A stretch of 64,000 bases of DNA from Streptomyces ruber (GTDB lineage: Bacteria > Actinomycetota > Actinomycetes > Streptomycetales > Streptomycetaceae), in assembly GCF_014648075.1 (NCBI RefSeq), contig NZ_BMQK01000008.1, forward strand, positions 1-64,000, read 5' to 3'. Position numbers and translations under genes: made by a program. The notes under the pieces are model-generated. The model ran no database searches. It was not told the DNA's origin and worked only from the letters and a program-made list of their open reading frames with translations. Shown here piece by piece: positions 30,531 to 39,738 of this stretch. Within the stretch, counting starts at the first letter, position 1, and the number at the start of each line of letters is the position of its first letter.

Positions 30531-31439
30531 TCAGCCCTTCGTGCCGCCCGCGGTGAGGCCGGTCACCAGGTTCTTCTGCACAAGGTAGAAGAAGGCGGAC
30601 ACCGGGACGGCGACCAGCACGGCGGTCGCGGCCATGTACTGCCGCTGGGCGTCGTGCTCGCTGACGAAGCTCTGCAGGCCGACGGCGAAGGTGTACTTCG
30701 TGTCGGACAGCAGGAACACCGTGGCGAAGGCGACCTCGCCGACCGCGGTGATGAAGCTGTAGAAGGCGGCGACGGCCAGGCCCGGCTTGGCGAGCGGCAG
30801 GATCAGCCGGGCGAAGGTGCCGAAGGGCGTCAGCCCGTCGACGCGCCCGGCCTCGTCGATCTCGAACGGGATGGTGTCGAAGTAGCCCTTGAGCAGCCAG
30901 GCGCAGTACGGCACGGCGGTCGAGCAGTAGACGAGGATCAGGCCGAGGTAGCTGTCGATGAGCCGCAGCTCGGACAGGATCTCGTACATCGGCACCATCA
31001 GCACGGCCACCGGGAACATCTGCGTGACCAGCAGGACCCACATGAACTTGCGGTAGCCCGGGAAGCGCATGCGGGAGACCGCGTAACCGGTGGTGGCGGC
31101 GACCAGCACGCCGATCACGGTGGTGCCGAGCGACACGATGAGCGTGCTCACCAGCCAGTCGGTGAAGTTCGTCTCGGTCAACACGAACGTGTAGTTGTCG
31201 AACGTCATCTTGCCGAAGATGCGTTCGGGGTGCAGATAGTCGTCCTTGTCGGGGCCGAGCGACAGGAAGACCAGCCAGGCGATCGGGAAGAGCGCGGTGA
31301 AGCTCGCCACGATCAGGATCGCGTGCGAGACGAACGAGCCGGCGAGGCCGCGCCGCCCGCGCCGGCCCGCCTTGCCCGGCGGGGTGCTCGCGGGTGCCTG
31401 GTCCACCGGCGCGGCGGTCGGGAGGGTCGTGGTGCTCAT
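30531..31439 (-). CDS. malG: Maltose/maltodextrin ABC transporter permease MalG
   Basis: The 302-residue permease starts at ATG 31439 with AGGAG 6 nt before it. About six membrane helices start with SHAILIVASFTALFPIAWLV. The EAA loop that contacts the ATPase is seen as EIDEAGRVDGLTPFGTFARL followed by ILPLAKPG. The MalG-type N-terminus is long and Pro/Ala rich. No ATPase is encoded in the cluster; streptomycete sugar importers generally share the multiple-sugar ATPase MsiK encoded elsewhere. malF ends 14 bp upstream, so the two are probably co-translated. Confidence 0.95.
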   Translation of the reverse strand: MSTTTLPTAAPVDQAPASTPPGKAGRRGRRGLAGSFVSHAILIVASFTALFPIAWLVFLSLGPDKDDYLHPERIFGKMTFDNYTFVLTETNFTDWLVSTLIVSLGTTVIGVLVAATTGYAVSRMRFPGYRKFMWVLLVTQMFPVAVLMVPMYEILSELRLIDSYLGLILVYCSTAVPYCAWLLKGYFDTIPFEIDEAGRVDGLTPFGTFARLILPLAKPGLAVAAFYSFITAVGEVAFATVFLLSDTKYTFAVGLQSFVSEHDAQRQYMAATAVLVAVPVSAFFYLVQKNLVTGLTAGGTKG

Positions 31440-31452
31440 GGGGACTCCTGCC

Positions 31453-32457
31453 TCAGAGCGCGGGCTGCTGCTCATTGCGGGCCAGCCAGCGGCGGTAGAC
31501 GGAGGTGAAGACGATCAGGATGGAGAGGAGCAGGATGCCGTAGGCGGCCGACTGCGCGTAGTCGCGCGGCTGCTGGCCGAAGCCCAGCTGGTAGGCCCAG
31601 GTGACGAGGATCTGCGCGTCGGGCGCGGTGTTGCCGAAGAGCAGGAAGATCACCGCGAACTGGTTGAACGTCCAGATCACGCCGAGCAGCACGACGGTGG
31701 AGCTGACCGACCTGAGGCCCGGCAGGGTGACGTACCGGAAGCGCTGCCAGGCGTTCGCGCCGTCCATCTCGGCGGCCTCGTACAGCGAGGAGTCGATGGA
31801 CTGGAGCCCGCCGAGCAGCGAGACCATCATGAACGGCACACCGCACCAGGTGTTGACCATGACCGCGGCGAACCGCTGCCAGAAGCTGTCCTCCAGCCAC
31901 AGCGGCGTCGGCAGGCCGATCGAGTCCAGCGCGTTGTTGATGATGCCGGAGTCGGCGAGCATGAAGCGCCAGCCGAAGACGGTGACGAAGGTGGGCACCG
32001 CCCACGGCAGCACCAGGATCAGCCGGTACAGGGTGCGGCCGCGCAGCTTCTGGTTGAGCAGCAGCGCGAGGCCGAGGCCGATGACGTAGTGCAGGGTGAC
32101 GCAGAGCACCGTCCAGACGATCGTCCAGATGAAGTGCGACCAGAACCGGTCGTAGGCGGTCGGGCCCCACAGGATGTCGGCGTAGTTGCCGAGGCCGATC
32201 CACTCGTAGGTGGCCTCGATCTCGTTCACGCCGATGGTGCGGGCGGAGTTGAGGCTGTTGGCGTCGGTGAACGTCAGGTAGAAGCCCCGGGCCAGCGGGT
32301 ACAGCACCAGGACGCCGATCACGACGACCACCGGGGCGATCATCGCGTACGCGTACCAGTACTTCTGCCAGCCCTGTCTCAGGCGCTGGAACGGGCCGCG
32401 GCGCGGGTCCGGCTCACCTCGCCGCTTGCCGGTCGCTCGGTCGATGGCGACTGTCAT
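31453..32457 (-). CDS. malF: Maltose/maltodextrin ABC transporter permease MalF
   Basis: The 334-residue permease starts at ATG 32457 with AAAGGTTG nearby. It has a first helix YAMIAPVVVVIGVLVLYPLA, the conserved extracytoplasmic loop, the DSGIINNALDSIGLP segment of the binding-protein-dependent permease family, and the EAA motif YEAAEMDGANAWQRFRYVTL then PGL. It partners MalG in the membrane. malE ends 116 bp upstream; that gap is GC-rich with no long stem, consistent with one malEFG transcript. Confidence 0.95.
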   Translation of the reverse strand: MTVAIDRATGKRRGEPDPRRGPFQRLRQGWQKYWYAYAMIAPVVVVIGVLVLYPLARGFYLTFTDANSLNSARTIGVNEIEATYEWIGLGNYADILWGPTAYDRFWSHFIWTIVWTVLCVTLHYVIGLGLALLLNQKLRGRTLYRLILVLPWAVPTFVTVFGWRFMLADSGIINNALDSIGLPTPLWLEDSFWQRFAAVMVNTWCGVPFMMVSLLGGLQSIDSSLYEAAEMDGANAWQRFRYVTLPGLRSVSSTVVLLGVIWTFNQFAVIFLLFGNTAPDAQILVTWAYQLGFGQQPRDYAQSAAYGILLLSILIVFTSVYRRWLARNEQQPAL

Positions 32458-32573
32458 GGTTCGACAACCTTTGTGAAGTCCTGCTGTTCAGGGGGTCGGC
32501 CCGGGGCCGCCGCGTCCTTCCCGGTCTTCCGGGTCTCCCCGGTACTCCGCCCGGGACGCGGCGGCCGCGCGGA

Positions 32574-33842
32574 TCACTTGCCGAAGTCCGGCACCAGCTT
32601 GGCGATCGCGGTCTCCGCGTCGCTCAGGCCCTTGTCGAGGGACTTCTTGCCGCTCGCGATGGCGGGCAGCTCGTCGTCGAGCGGGGTCCAGAAGGAGCTG
32701 TACTCGGGCAGCGCCGGGCGCGGCCGGGCCGCGGCGAGCACGCCCTGGTAGCCGGCGATGCCCGGGTCGGCCTTCACCTTGTCGGTGTAGGCGTCCTCGC
32801 GGGTGGGCAGCGTGGAGTTCTTCAGGGCGATCGTCTCCTGGGACTTCGCCGAGGTCATGAAGTTCACCAGCTTCAGCGCCGCCTCCTGGTGCGCCTTGTC
32901 CGAGCCCGCGTACACCGAGAGGTTGTGGCCGCCGGTCGGGGAACCCGCCTTGCCGGTGGAGCCGGCCGGGACGGTGGCGATGCCGAGGTTGTTCCTGTCC
33001 TTGAAGGCCGGGCCCTTGTAGAAGTTGGTGATCTCCCAGGGGCCCTCGATGATCGAGGCGACCTCGCCGTTGACGAACGCGTCCTGCTTGTGGGCGTAGG
33101 CGTCGGCGGTGGTGTCGGCCTTGCCCAGGCCCTTGCCGTCGAACAGGCCGAGCCAGGTCTCGTACGCCTTCTTGGCCTCGGCCGAGGCGACGGTGATCTT
33201 CTTGCCCTCGGCGTCGACCGTGTCGGTGCCCTCGCCGTGCAGGAACGGCTGCCCGTAGTAGCCCGCGGCCGAGCCCAGGTAGCCGTCGACGCCGGTCTTG
33301 TCCTTGATGGTGGCGGCGGCCTTCTTCAGGTCGTCCCAGGTCTTGGGGACCTCGACGCCCGCCTTCTCGAACAGTTCCTTGTTGTAGACGAAGGCGAGGG
33401 TGTCGGTGACCAGCGGCACACCGTACGTCTTGCCCTCGTACCGGGCCTGCTCGATCAGGCTCGGCTGGAACTTGTCCTGGTCGGCGAGGGCCTCGGTGCC
33501 GTCCAGCGGCAGGAAGTAGCCCTTCTTCGCGAACGCCGGGGTCCAGCCGACCTCGGCGCGCAGCACGTCCGGCGCGCCCGAGGCGCCGGCGGCGGTGTCG
33601 AACTTGTTCTGCGCCTGGTCGAAGGGGACGTTGACGAAGTCGACCTTGATGTCCTTGTTGGCCGCCTCGAACTCCTCGACCAGGGCCTTGTACGCGGGCG
33701 CCTCATTGGTGGCGTTGGACGTGTCCCAGTAGGTGATGGTCACCGGACCGTCGGCACTGTCGCCGCTGTCGCTTCCGCCGCAGGCCGTCGCCGTGAGGGC
33801 GACGGACGCCACCAGCGCGGTGGCCGCTATGCCACGCCGCAT
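32574..33842 (-). CDS. malE: Maltose/maltodextrin-binding lipoprotein MalE
   Basis: This is the 422-residue extracellular solute-binding protein of the MalEFG importer. The start has AAGGAG 6 nt upstream. The signal MRRGIAATALVASVALTATA precedes lipidated Cys21. The mature N-terminus is a Gly/Ser/Asp linker, then a classic family 1 binding fold (VTITYWDTSNATNEAPAYKA; INHDIKVDF-like strand KDIKVDFVNVPFDQAQ). First gene of malEFG-aglA and divergent from malR, so expression should be repressed by MalR and induced by maltose or maltotriose. Confidence 0.95.
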   Translation of the reverse strand: MRRGIAATALVASVALTATACGGSDSGDSADGPVTITYWDTSNATNEAPAYKALVEEFEAANKDIKVDFVNVPFDQAQNKFDTAAGASGAPDVLRAEVGWTPAFAKKGYFLPLDGTEALADQDKFQPSLIEQARYEGKTYGVPLVTDTLAFVYNKELFEKAGVEVPKTWDDLKKAAATIKDKTGVDGYLGSAAGYYGQPFLHGEGTDTVDAEGKKITVASAEAKKAYETWLGLFDGKGLGKADTTADAYAHKQDAFVNGEVASIIEGPWEITNFYKGPAFKDRNNLGIATVPAGSTGKAGSPTGGHNLSVYAGSDKAHQEAALKLVNFMTSAKSQETIALKNSTLPTREDAYTDKVKADPGIAGYQGVLAAARPRPALPEYSSFWTPLDDELPAIASGKKSLDKGLSDAETAIAKLVPDFGK

Positions 33843-34199
33843 GAGATCTCCTTGAGGTGAGAAGCCCGTTCCACTCAGGAGGCGGCCGAAGATCCGTCGC
33901 TCCTGACGAGTGCCGACCGCGCCATCGCCGCCGCCGGGCGACGTGAACGTAACAGCGATGCAAGAGCTGCGAAAGGTCTTGCAGAAAAAAAGTGCAAGGA
34001 ACCGGATCGGTTACCCGAACGTGACCCTCCCGCGACCTCTCGAAAACCGCGATGACGTGCCGCTCGGCGGGGGACCGGACAGTTGTGCAAGACTCTGCAA
34101 GCTCTTGCCAAGGCTTCCCCCGTGCGGGAATCATCACGGCAGGCACCGCACACCGGCCGGACGCCGACCGCACACCGACCAGAATCACGAGGGACCTCG
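33843..34199. promoter_or_regulatory. malE-malR divergent control region
   Basis: This 357-bp region carries two groups of operator-like words. Near malE, GCAAG (33960-33964) and CTTGC (33978-33982) with a further TGCAAG at 33993-33998. Near malR, TGCAAG at 34086-34091 and again at 34096-34101 (10-bp phase), followed by CTTGC at 34103-34107. The arrangement predicts MalR repression of malE and autoregulation. An A-rich tract (seven A) lies at 33984-33990. Confidence 0.6.
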
Positions 34200-35327
34200 A
34201 TGACGCAGCAGCCCGCGAAGGGCCGCACCCCCGCGCCCACCCGGCGCCGGACCGGTGGGCAAGCGGGCAACCGCCCGGTACAGTCCGGTGCCGTGACCAC
34301 ACGGCTTGCCGACATCGCGGCCCAGGCGGGGGTCAGCGAGGCGACGGTCAGCCGGGTGCTGAACGGCAAGCCGGGCGTCGCCGCGACCACGCGCCAGTCC
34401 GTCCTCGCCGCCCTCGACGTCCTCGGCTACGAGCGCCCCGTACGGCTGCGGCAGCGCAGCGAGGGCCTCGTCGGCCTGATCACCCCCGAGCTGGAGAACC
34501 CGATCTTCCCGGCCCTGGCCCAGGTGATCGGCCAGGCGCTGACCCGGCAGGGCTACACCCCGGTGCTCGCCACCCAGACCCCGGGCGGCTCCACCGAGGA
34601 CGAGCTGACGGAGATGCTGGTGGACCGCGGGGTCGCCGGCATCATCTACGTCTCCGGACTGCACGCGGACACCACCGCCGACATGCAGCGCTACGAGCAA
34701 CTGCGCGCCCAGGGCGTGCCGTTCGTCCTCGTGGACGGCTTCTCGCCGAAGGTGCAGGCCCCGTTCATCTCGCCGGACGACCGCGCGGCGATGAACCTGG
34801 CGGTGACCCACCTGGTCTCCCTCGGCCACACCCGCATCGGTCTCGCGCTCGGCCCGAAGCGCTTCGTGCCCGTGCAGCGCAAGATCGAGGGCTTCGTCCA
34901 CGCCCTGCGGGAACAGCTCGGCCTGCCCGCGGACACCGTCGAGTCGGAACTGGTGCAGCACTCCCTCTACACCCTGGAGGGCGGTCAGGCGGCGGCCGTC
35001 GCGCTGATGGACAAGGACTGCACGGCGGTGGTGTGCGCGAGCGACATGATGGCGCTGGGCGCGATCCGCGCGGCCCGGCAGCGGGGCCTGGACGTCCCCC
35101 GGGACGTCTCCGTCGTGGGCTTCGACGACTCCCCGCTCATCGCCTTCACCGATCCGCCCCTCACCACGGTCCGCAAACCGGTTCCGGCCATGGGCCAGGC
35201 GGCGGTGCGCACGCTGCTGGAGGAGATCGGCGGCACGCCCGCGCCGCACAGCGAGTTCGTGTTCATGCCGGAACTGGTGGTGCGCGGTTCGACAGCCTCG
35301 GCTCCCGGGGACAGGAATCGTCCTTGA
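34200..35327 (+). CDS. malR: LacI-family maltose regulator MalR
   Basis: The LacI-type repressor has HTH RLADIAAQAGVSEATVSRVL (with hinge helix ...RPVRLRQRSEGLVGLITP) and a periplasmic-binding-like sugar domain (GFDDSPLIAFTDPPLTTVRK). ATG 34200 has GAGGGA 6 nt upstream and gives 375 residues, with a basic, disordered 31-residue extension. GTG 34293 gives the 344 residues typical of characterised streptomycete MalR but has a poor ribosome site. The true start is therefore uncertain. It lies divergent from malEFG, as in S. coelicolor. Confidence 0.93.
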   Translation: MTQQPAKGRTPAPTRRRTGGQAGNRPVQSGAVTTRLADIAAQAGVSEATVSRVLNGKPGVAATTRQSVLAALDVLGYERPVRLRQRSEGLVGLITPELENPIFPALAQVIGQALTRQGYTPVLATQTPGGSTEDELTEMLVDRGVAGIIYVSGLHADTTADMQRYEQLRAQGVPFVLVDGFSPKVQAPFISPDDRAAMNLAVTHLVSLGHTRIGLALGPKRFVPVQRKIEGFVHALREQLGLPADTVESELVQHSLYTLEGGQAAAVALMDKDCTAVVCASDMMALGAIRAARQRGLDVPRDVSVVGFDDSPLIAFTDPPLTTVRKPVPAMGQAAVRTLLEEIGGTPAPHSEFVFMPELVVRGSTASAPGDRNRP

Positions 35328-35460
35328 GGAGGAGAAACACGGCCTCCGGGAACTACTCGGGCAGGAGACCGCGCCGCCCGTCCACTACGGAGGCGGTGCG
35401 TCCAGGACCCGACCGGGGGATGAACTGAAGTGGAGGTTCTTTCTGGCAAACTCTGTGCCC

Positions 35461-36393
35461 ATGAGTGAAACGACCGTGACGACGCCGGAAGGCCAGAAGC
35501 GGACCGCTTCCCGGCCCGCCAAGGACGTCACGGACGTCACGGGCGTGGCGATGGGGACGGGCCACAGGGCCAGGGCCCTGCTGCGCCGGCTGCGCACGCC
35601 CAGCCGCCCCCGCTTCTGGTTCGAGATCCTGCTGATCGCGATCAGTTACTGGACGTACTCGCTGATCCGCAACGCGGTCCCGGAGCAGAAGACGAAGGCG
35701 CTCGCCAACGCCGACTGGATCTGGAAGGTGGAGCAGCACCTCGGGATCGCGGTCGAGGACACGGTCAACCACGCGGTGAACTCCGTGACGTGGCTGATCG
35801 TCGGCATGAACTACTACTACGCGACGCTGCACTTCGTGGTGACGCTCGGCGTCCTCGTCTGGATCTACCGCCGCCATCCCGGGCGCTACGCGGCCACCCG
35901 CCTCGTCCTCTTCGCCACCACGGCGGTGGCCCTGGTCGGCTACTACTTCTACCCGCTGGCCCCGCCCCGCCTGATGACGAGCCACCACTTCATCGACACC
36001 GTCGTGGTGCACGAGACATGGGGCTCCATGGCCTCCGGCGACCTGAAGAGCATGTCGAACCAGTACGCCGCGATGCCCTCCATGCACATCGGCTGGTCCC
36101 TGTGGAGCGGCCTGACCCTGTTCGCCCTGGCCTCCGTGCCCTGGGTGCGGGTCCTCGGCCTGCTCTACCCGGCGGCGACCCTGGTGGTCATCGTCGCCAC
36201 GGCCAACCACTTCTGGCTCGACGCGGTGGGCGGCCTGCTCTGCCTGGCCTTCGGCTACGCGGTGGTCCGCCTCTGGTACGGGGCGCTGCCGCACCGCCTG
36301 CCGCGCCAGGTGACCGACGAACCGGCAGGGGAACCGACGAGCGCTACGCCCCGTAGAACCGCTCCTCCACCACAGCCCGAGCGCGCCGCGTGA
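35461..36393 (+). CDS. PAP2-superfamily membrane phosphatase/transferase (Aur1-like)
   Basis: The 310-residue polytopic protein starts at ATG 35461. The phosphatase motifs are AMPSMHIGWSLWSG (motif with the catalytic-domain His) and ATANHFWLDAVGG (second His and Asp) in a PAP2_3 arrangement, like inositol-phosphotransferases. About six membrane helices include WFEILLIAISYWTYSLI and RLVLFATTAVALVGYYFYPL. Lipid substrate unknown. Its last 50 bp overlap the 3' end of the convergent glnE gene, so the two mRNAs would be complementary at their ends. Confidence 0.88.
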   Translation: MSETTVTTPEGQKRTASRPAKDVTDVTGVAMGTGHRARALLRRLRTPSRPRFWFEILLIAISYWTYSLIRNAVPEQKTKALANADWIWKVEQHLGIAVEDTVNHAVNSVTWLIVGMNYYYATLHFVVTLGVLVWIYRRHPGRYAATRLVLFATTAVALVGYYFYPLAPPRLMTSHHFIDTVVVHETWGSMASGDLKSMSNQYAAMPSMHIGWSLWSGLTLFALASVPWVRVLGLLYPAATLVVIVATANHFWLDAVGGLLCLAFGYAVVRLWYGALPHRLPRQVTDEPAGEPTSATPRRTAPPPQPERAA

Positions 36394-39346
36394 TCCTGCG
36401 GTAGTCGTCCAGCATGTCCCCCACGTGCCCGGGCCCGTACCCCAGGTAGCGACCCACCGCACCCAGCTCGCGCGCGTCCGAGGGAAAGGTGTCCCCGGCC
36501 CGCCCCCGCACCAGCATCACGGCGTTGCGCACCCGCGTGGCGAGCACCCAGGCCTCGTCCAGCGTGGCGGCGTCCTCCGCGGGGAGCAGCCCCGCGTCAC
36601 GCGCCGCGGCGAGGGCGGCCCGCGTCCGCGTGGTGCGCAGTCCCGGCTCGTCCGCCGCGTGCCGCAGCTGGAGCAGCTGCACCGTCCACTCGACGTCGGA
36701 CAGCCCGCCGCGCCCCAGCTTGGTGTGCAGCGTCGGGTCGGCGCCGCGCGGCAGCCGCTCCGTCTCCATCCGCGCCTTCAGCCGCCTGATCTCCCGTACG
36801 GCGTCGTCCCCGAGTCCGCGCCGCGGGTACCGCAGCGGGTCGACCAGCTCGGTGAACCGCCGCCCCAGCTCCTCGTCCCCGGCGACCTGCTCGGCGCGCA
36901 GCAGCGCCTGCGACTCCCACACCAGCGACCACCGCCGGTAGTACGCCTCGTACGACTTCAGCGTCCGCACCAGCGGCCCCGACTTCCCCTCGGGCCGCAG
37001 GTCCGCGTCGATCAGCAGCGGCGGGTCCGTGCTCGGCAGCTGCAGCAGCCGCCGCATCTCCGCGACGACCGTGTTCGCGGCACGGGCGGCCTCCTGTTCG
37101 TCGGCGCCCTCGCGCGGCTCGTGCACGAAGAGCACGTCGGCGTCGGAGCCGTAGCCGAGCTCGTGCCCCCCGAACCGCCCCATACCGATGACGGCGAACC
37201 GAGTCGGCAGCGTGTCCCCGTAGTGCTCGCGCACGACGGCCCGCAACGTCCCCGCGAGCGTCGCCGCCGTCAGATCGGACACCGCACCGCCCACCAGGTC
37301 CACCAGCCGCGCCTGGTCGACGTCGCCCGGCGCCCCGTCATGACCGTACGAGCCGACGATGTCCGCGGCGGCCGTACGGAACAGCTCGCGCCGCCGCACC
37401 CCGCGCGCGGCCGTGACCGCCTGCCGCGCCCCGTCGGCGCGCCCGACCGCCGCGAGGATCTCCTGCTCCAGCTGCTCGCGTCCGCGCAGCCGCAGCCCTC
37501 CCCCGCTGCCGTCCCCGTCACCGAGCAGCGCGACGGCCTCGGGCGCGCGCATCAGCAGATCGGGCGCGAGCCGCCCGGCGGAGAGCACCCGCGCCAGATT
37601 CTCGGCGGCGGCCCCTTCGTCCCGCAGCAGTCTCAGATACCAGGGCGTCTTCCCCAACGCGTCGGACACCCGCCGGAAGTTGAGCATTCCGGCGTCCGGA
37701 TCGGCCGAGTCGGCGAACCACCCCAGCATCACGGGCAGCAGCGTCCGCTGGATGGCAGCCTTGCGCGACACGCCCGACGCGAGCGCCTCCAGGTGCCGCA
37801 GGGCCGCCGCCGGGTCCGCGTACCCGAGGGCGACGAGCCGCTCCCGGGCGGCCCCGGCGCTCAGCCGGGCCTCACCGGGCGCGAGCTGCGCGACGGCGTC
37901 GAGCAGCGGCCGGTAGAACAGCTTCTCGTGCAGCCGGCGCACGGCGGCGGCGTGCCGCTTCCACTCGCGCAGCAACCCCTCGACGGGTTCCTGCCGCAGC
38001 CCCAGCGACCGTCCGATGCGCCGCAGTTCGGCCTCGTCCTGCGGCACGAGATGGGTGCGCCGCAGCCGGTACAGCTGAATACGGTGCTCCATGGACCGCA
38101 GGAACCGGTACGCCTGGTCGAGCTGCTCGGCATCGCTCCGCCCCACGTACCCGCCATCGGCCAGCGCCCGCAGCGCGACGAGGGTCGTGCCGCTGCGCAG
38201 GGAGGTGTCCGACCGCCCGTGCACGAGCTGGAGCAGCTGCACGGCGAACTCGACGTCACGCAGCCCACCGGGCCCGAGCTTGAGCTCCCGCTCGACCTCC
38301 CCGGCGGGAATGTTCTCGATCACCCGCCGCCGCATCTTCTGCACGTCGGGGACGAAGTTCTCGCGCTCGGCGGCCTGCCAGACGAGGGGTGCGAGGGTGT
38401 CGACGTACTCCGCGCCGAGCCGCTCGTCACCGGCGACGGGCCGGGCCTTGAGCAGCGCCTGGAACTCCCAGGTCTTGGCCCAGCGCTGGTAGTAGGCCAG
38501 ATGGGAGGCGAGCGTCCGCACGAGCGGCCCGTTGCGCCCCTCGGGCCGCAGATTGGCGTCTACGGGCCAGATGCTGCCCTCGACGGTGGACTGGGAGCAG
38601 ATCCGCATCATGTGGGAGGCGAGCCGGGTGGCGGCGCGGACGGCCGCCTGCTCGTCGGCACCCTCGACGGGCTCGCCCACGAAGATGACATCGACGTCGG
38701 ACACGTAGTTGAGCTCGTGCCCCCCGCACTTCCCCATCGCGACGACGGCGAGCCGGCACACCGCGGCGTCCTCCGGCGCGGCGGTACGGGCGATGGCGAG
38801 CGCGGCCCGCAGGGTGGCGGTGGCGAGGTCGGCGAGCTCGGCGGCGGTCTGCGCGACGTCCGTCGTCCCGCACACGTCACGGGCGGCGATGGACAGCAGA
38901 CACCGCCGGTAGGCGACGCGCAGGGACACCGGGTCGGCCGCCTCGGCGAGCTCCCGCTCGAACTCCTCGACCCCCGGATGCAGGTCACGGGCCTCGTAGG
39001 TGACGAGCGCCCGCCAGTCGTGGGGGTGCCGGGCGAGGTGGTCGCCCAGCGCCTCCGAGGCACCGAGCACCCCGAGCAGCCGGTCGCGCAGCGGCTTGGC
39101 CGCGATCAGCGTGCTCAGCAGCTCACGCCGCGCACCGGGATCGGGCTGCGCCTCCAGCAGCCGTACGAGCCCGAGCAGCGCGAGATCGGGATCGGCGGTG
39201 GCGCCGAGCGCTTCGAGCAGCACGGGGTCGTCCCGTATGCCCGCCAGCTCCGGGCTCTCCAGCAGTCGCTCGGCAGCCGAGGCATCGGTGAAGCCGTGCC
39301 GCAGCAGCCGAGTGAAGGTACTGCTTCTGCGCCCCGGCGCCGTCAT
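36344..39346 (-). CDS. glnE: Bifunctional glutamine synthetase adenylyltransferase/adenylyl-removing enzyme GlnE
   Basis: GlnE adds AMP to, and phosphorolytically removes it from, Tyr397 of GlnA. The 1000-residue length is usual for actinobacteria. ATG 39346 has AAGGAGG about 9 nt upstream. It contains two nucleotidyltransferase domains, each with the paired Gly motif: MGKCGGHELNYVSDVDVIFV (~204, adenylyl-removing half) and MGRFGGHELGYGSDADVLFV (~722, adenylylating half). Each is followed by a helical GlnD-like bundle. The gene is about 27 kb from glnA and 3 kb from glnA2. Confidence 0.97.
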   Translation of the reverse strand: MTAPGRRSSTFTRLLRHGFTDASAAERLLESPELAGIRDDPVLLEALGATADPDLALLGLVRLLEAQPDPGARRELLSTLIAAKPLRDRLLGVLGASEALGDHLARHPHDWRALVTYEARDLHPGVEEFERELAEAADPVSLRVAYRRCLLSIAARDVCGTTDVAQTAAELADLATATLRAALAIARTAAPEDAAVCRLAVVAMGKCGGHELNYVSDVDVIFVGEPVEGADEQAAVRAATRLASHMMRICSQSTVEGSIWPVDANLRPEGRNGPLVRTLASHLAYYQRWAKTWEFQALLKARPVAGDERLGAEYVDTLAPLVWQAAERENFVPDVQKMRRRVIENIPAGEVERELKLGPGGLRDVEFAVQLLQLVHGRSDTSLRSGTTLVALRALADGGYVGRSDAEQLDQAYRFLRSMEHRIQLYRLRRTHLVPQDEAELRRIGRSLGLRQEPVEGLLREWKRHAAAVRRLHEKLFYRPLLDAVAQLAPGEARLSAGAARERLVALGYADPAAALRHLEALASGVSRKAAIQRTLLPVMLGWFADSADPDAGMLNFRRVSDALGKTPWYLRLLRDEGAAAENLARVLSAGRLAPDLLMRAPEAVALLGDGDGSGGGLRLRGREQLEQEILAAVGRADGARQAVTAARGVRRRELFRTAAADIVGSYGHDGAPGDVDQARLVDLVGGAVSDLTAATLAGTLRAVVREHYGDTLPTRFAVIGMGRFGGHELGYGSDADVLFVHEPREGADEQEAARAANTVVAEMRRLLQLPSTDPPLLIDADLRPEGKSGPLVRTLKSYEAYYRRWSLVWESQALLRAEQVAGDEELGRRFTELVDPLRYPRRGLGDDAVREIRRLKARMETERLPRGADPTLHTKLGRGGLSDVEWTVQLLQLRHAADEPGLRTTRTRAALAAARDAGLLPAEDAATLDEAWVLATRVRNAVMLVRGRAGDTFPSDARELGAVGRYLGYGPGHVGDMLDDYRRITRRARAVVEERFYGA

Positions 39347-39501
39347 GCTCGGCCTCCTTGTCGGATCAAGGTCGTACGGCCATGAGCCTAATCGCACCAC
39401 CTGGGAGAAGCGGTGGGTGCAGCACTGTCTCGCCGTCGCTCCTCGCCGGGCGAGCCGGAGACGTCGCTCACGGAGTCTCCGCCCGGCGTTCCCCGGGACG
39501 C

Positions 39502-39738
39502 TCAGAGATCTTCGGGAAGAATCCGGAAGTGAGTCCGCCCGCCACCCACCGGACGCACGGTCCGGAAGTCACGGATGTCGCGGGTCAGCACGGCGTCCGT
39601 GTCGTACTCGGCGGCGAGTGCGACGTTGACCGCGTCCACCAGGGCGAGGTCGAGCGACGCGTACCGCGCCCGATGCACGATGTTGTGGGCAGTGCAGCTG
39701 GTGCAGCCGGGTTCTGAGTGATTGGGAGACTGGGCGAA
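39502..39738 (-). pseudogene. 3' remnant of a PIN-domain protein gene
   Basis: Reading on from the in-frame stop of the DUF397 gene (TAG at 39741-39739) gives an open stretch ending at TGA 39504-39502. Its second half, ARYASLDLALVDAVNVALAA followed by EYDTDAVLTRDIRDFRTVRP, is the C-terminal part of a PIN-domain ribonuclease: the D..LVDA helix, the conserved Asp of LTRDIRDF and the HFRILPEDL end. The N-terminal half with the first catalytic Asp is missing and no good start exists; GTG at the IVHRA point would give only 58 residues. It looks like a VapC-type gene truncated when the adjacent patch was inserted. Confidence 0.7.

Noticed and set aside
36425..39385. 986-codon plus-strand frame
   Set aside because: Antisense shadow of glnE, whose two nucleotidyltransferase domains are intact.
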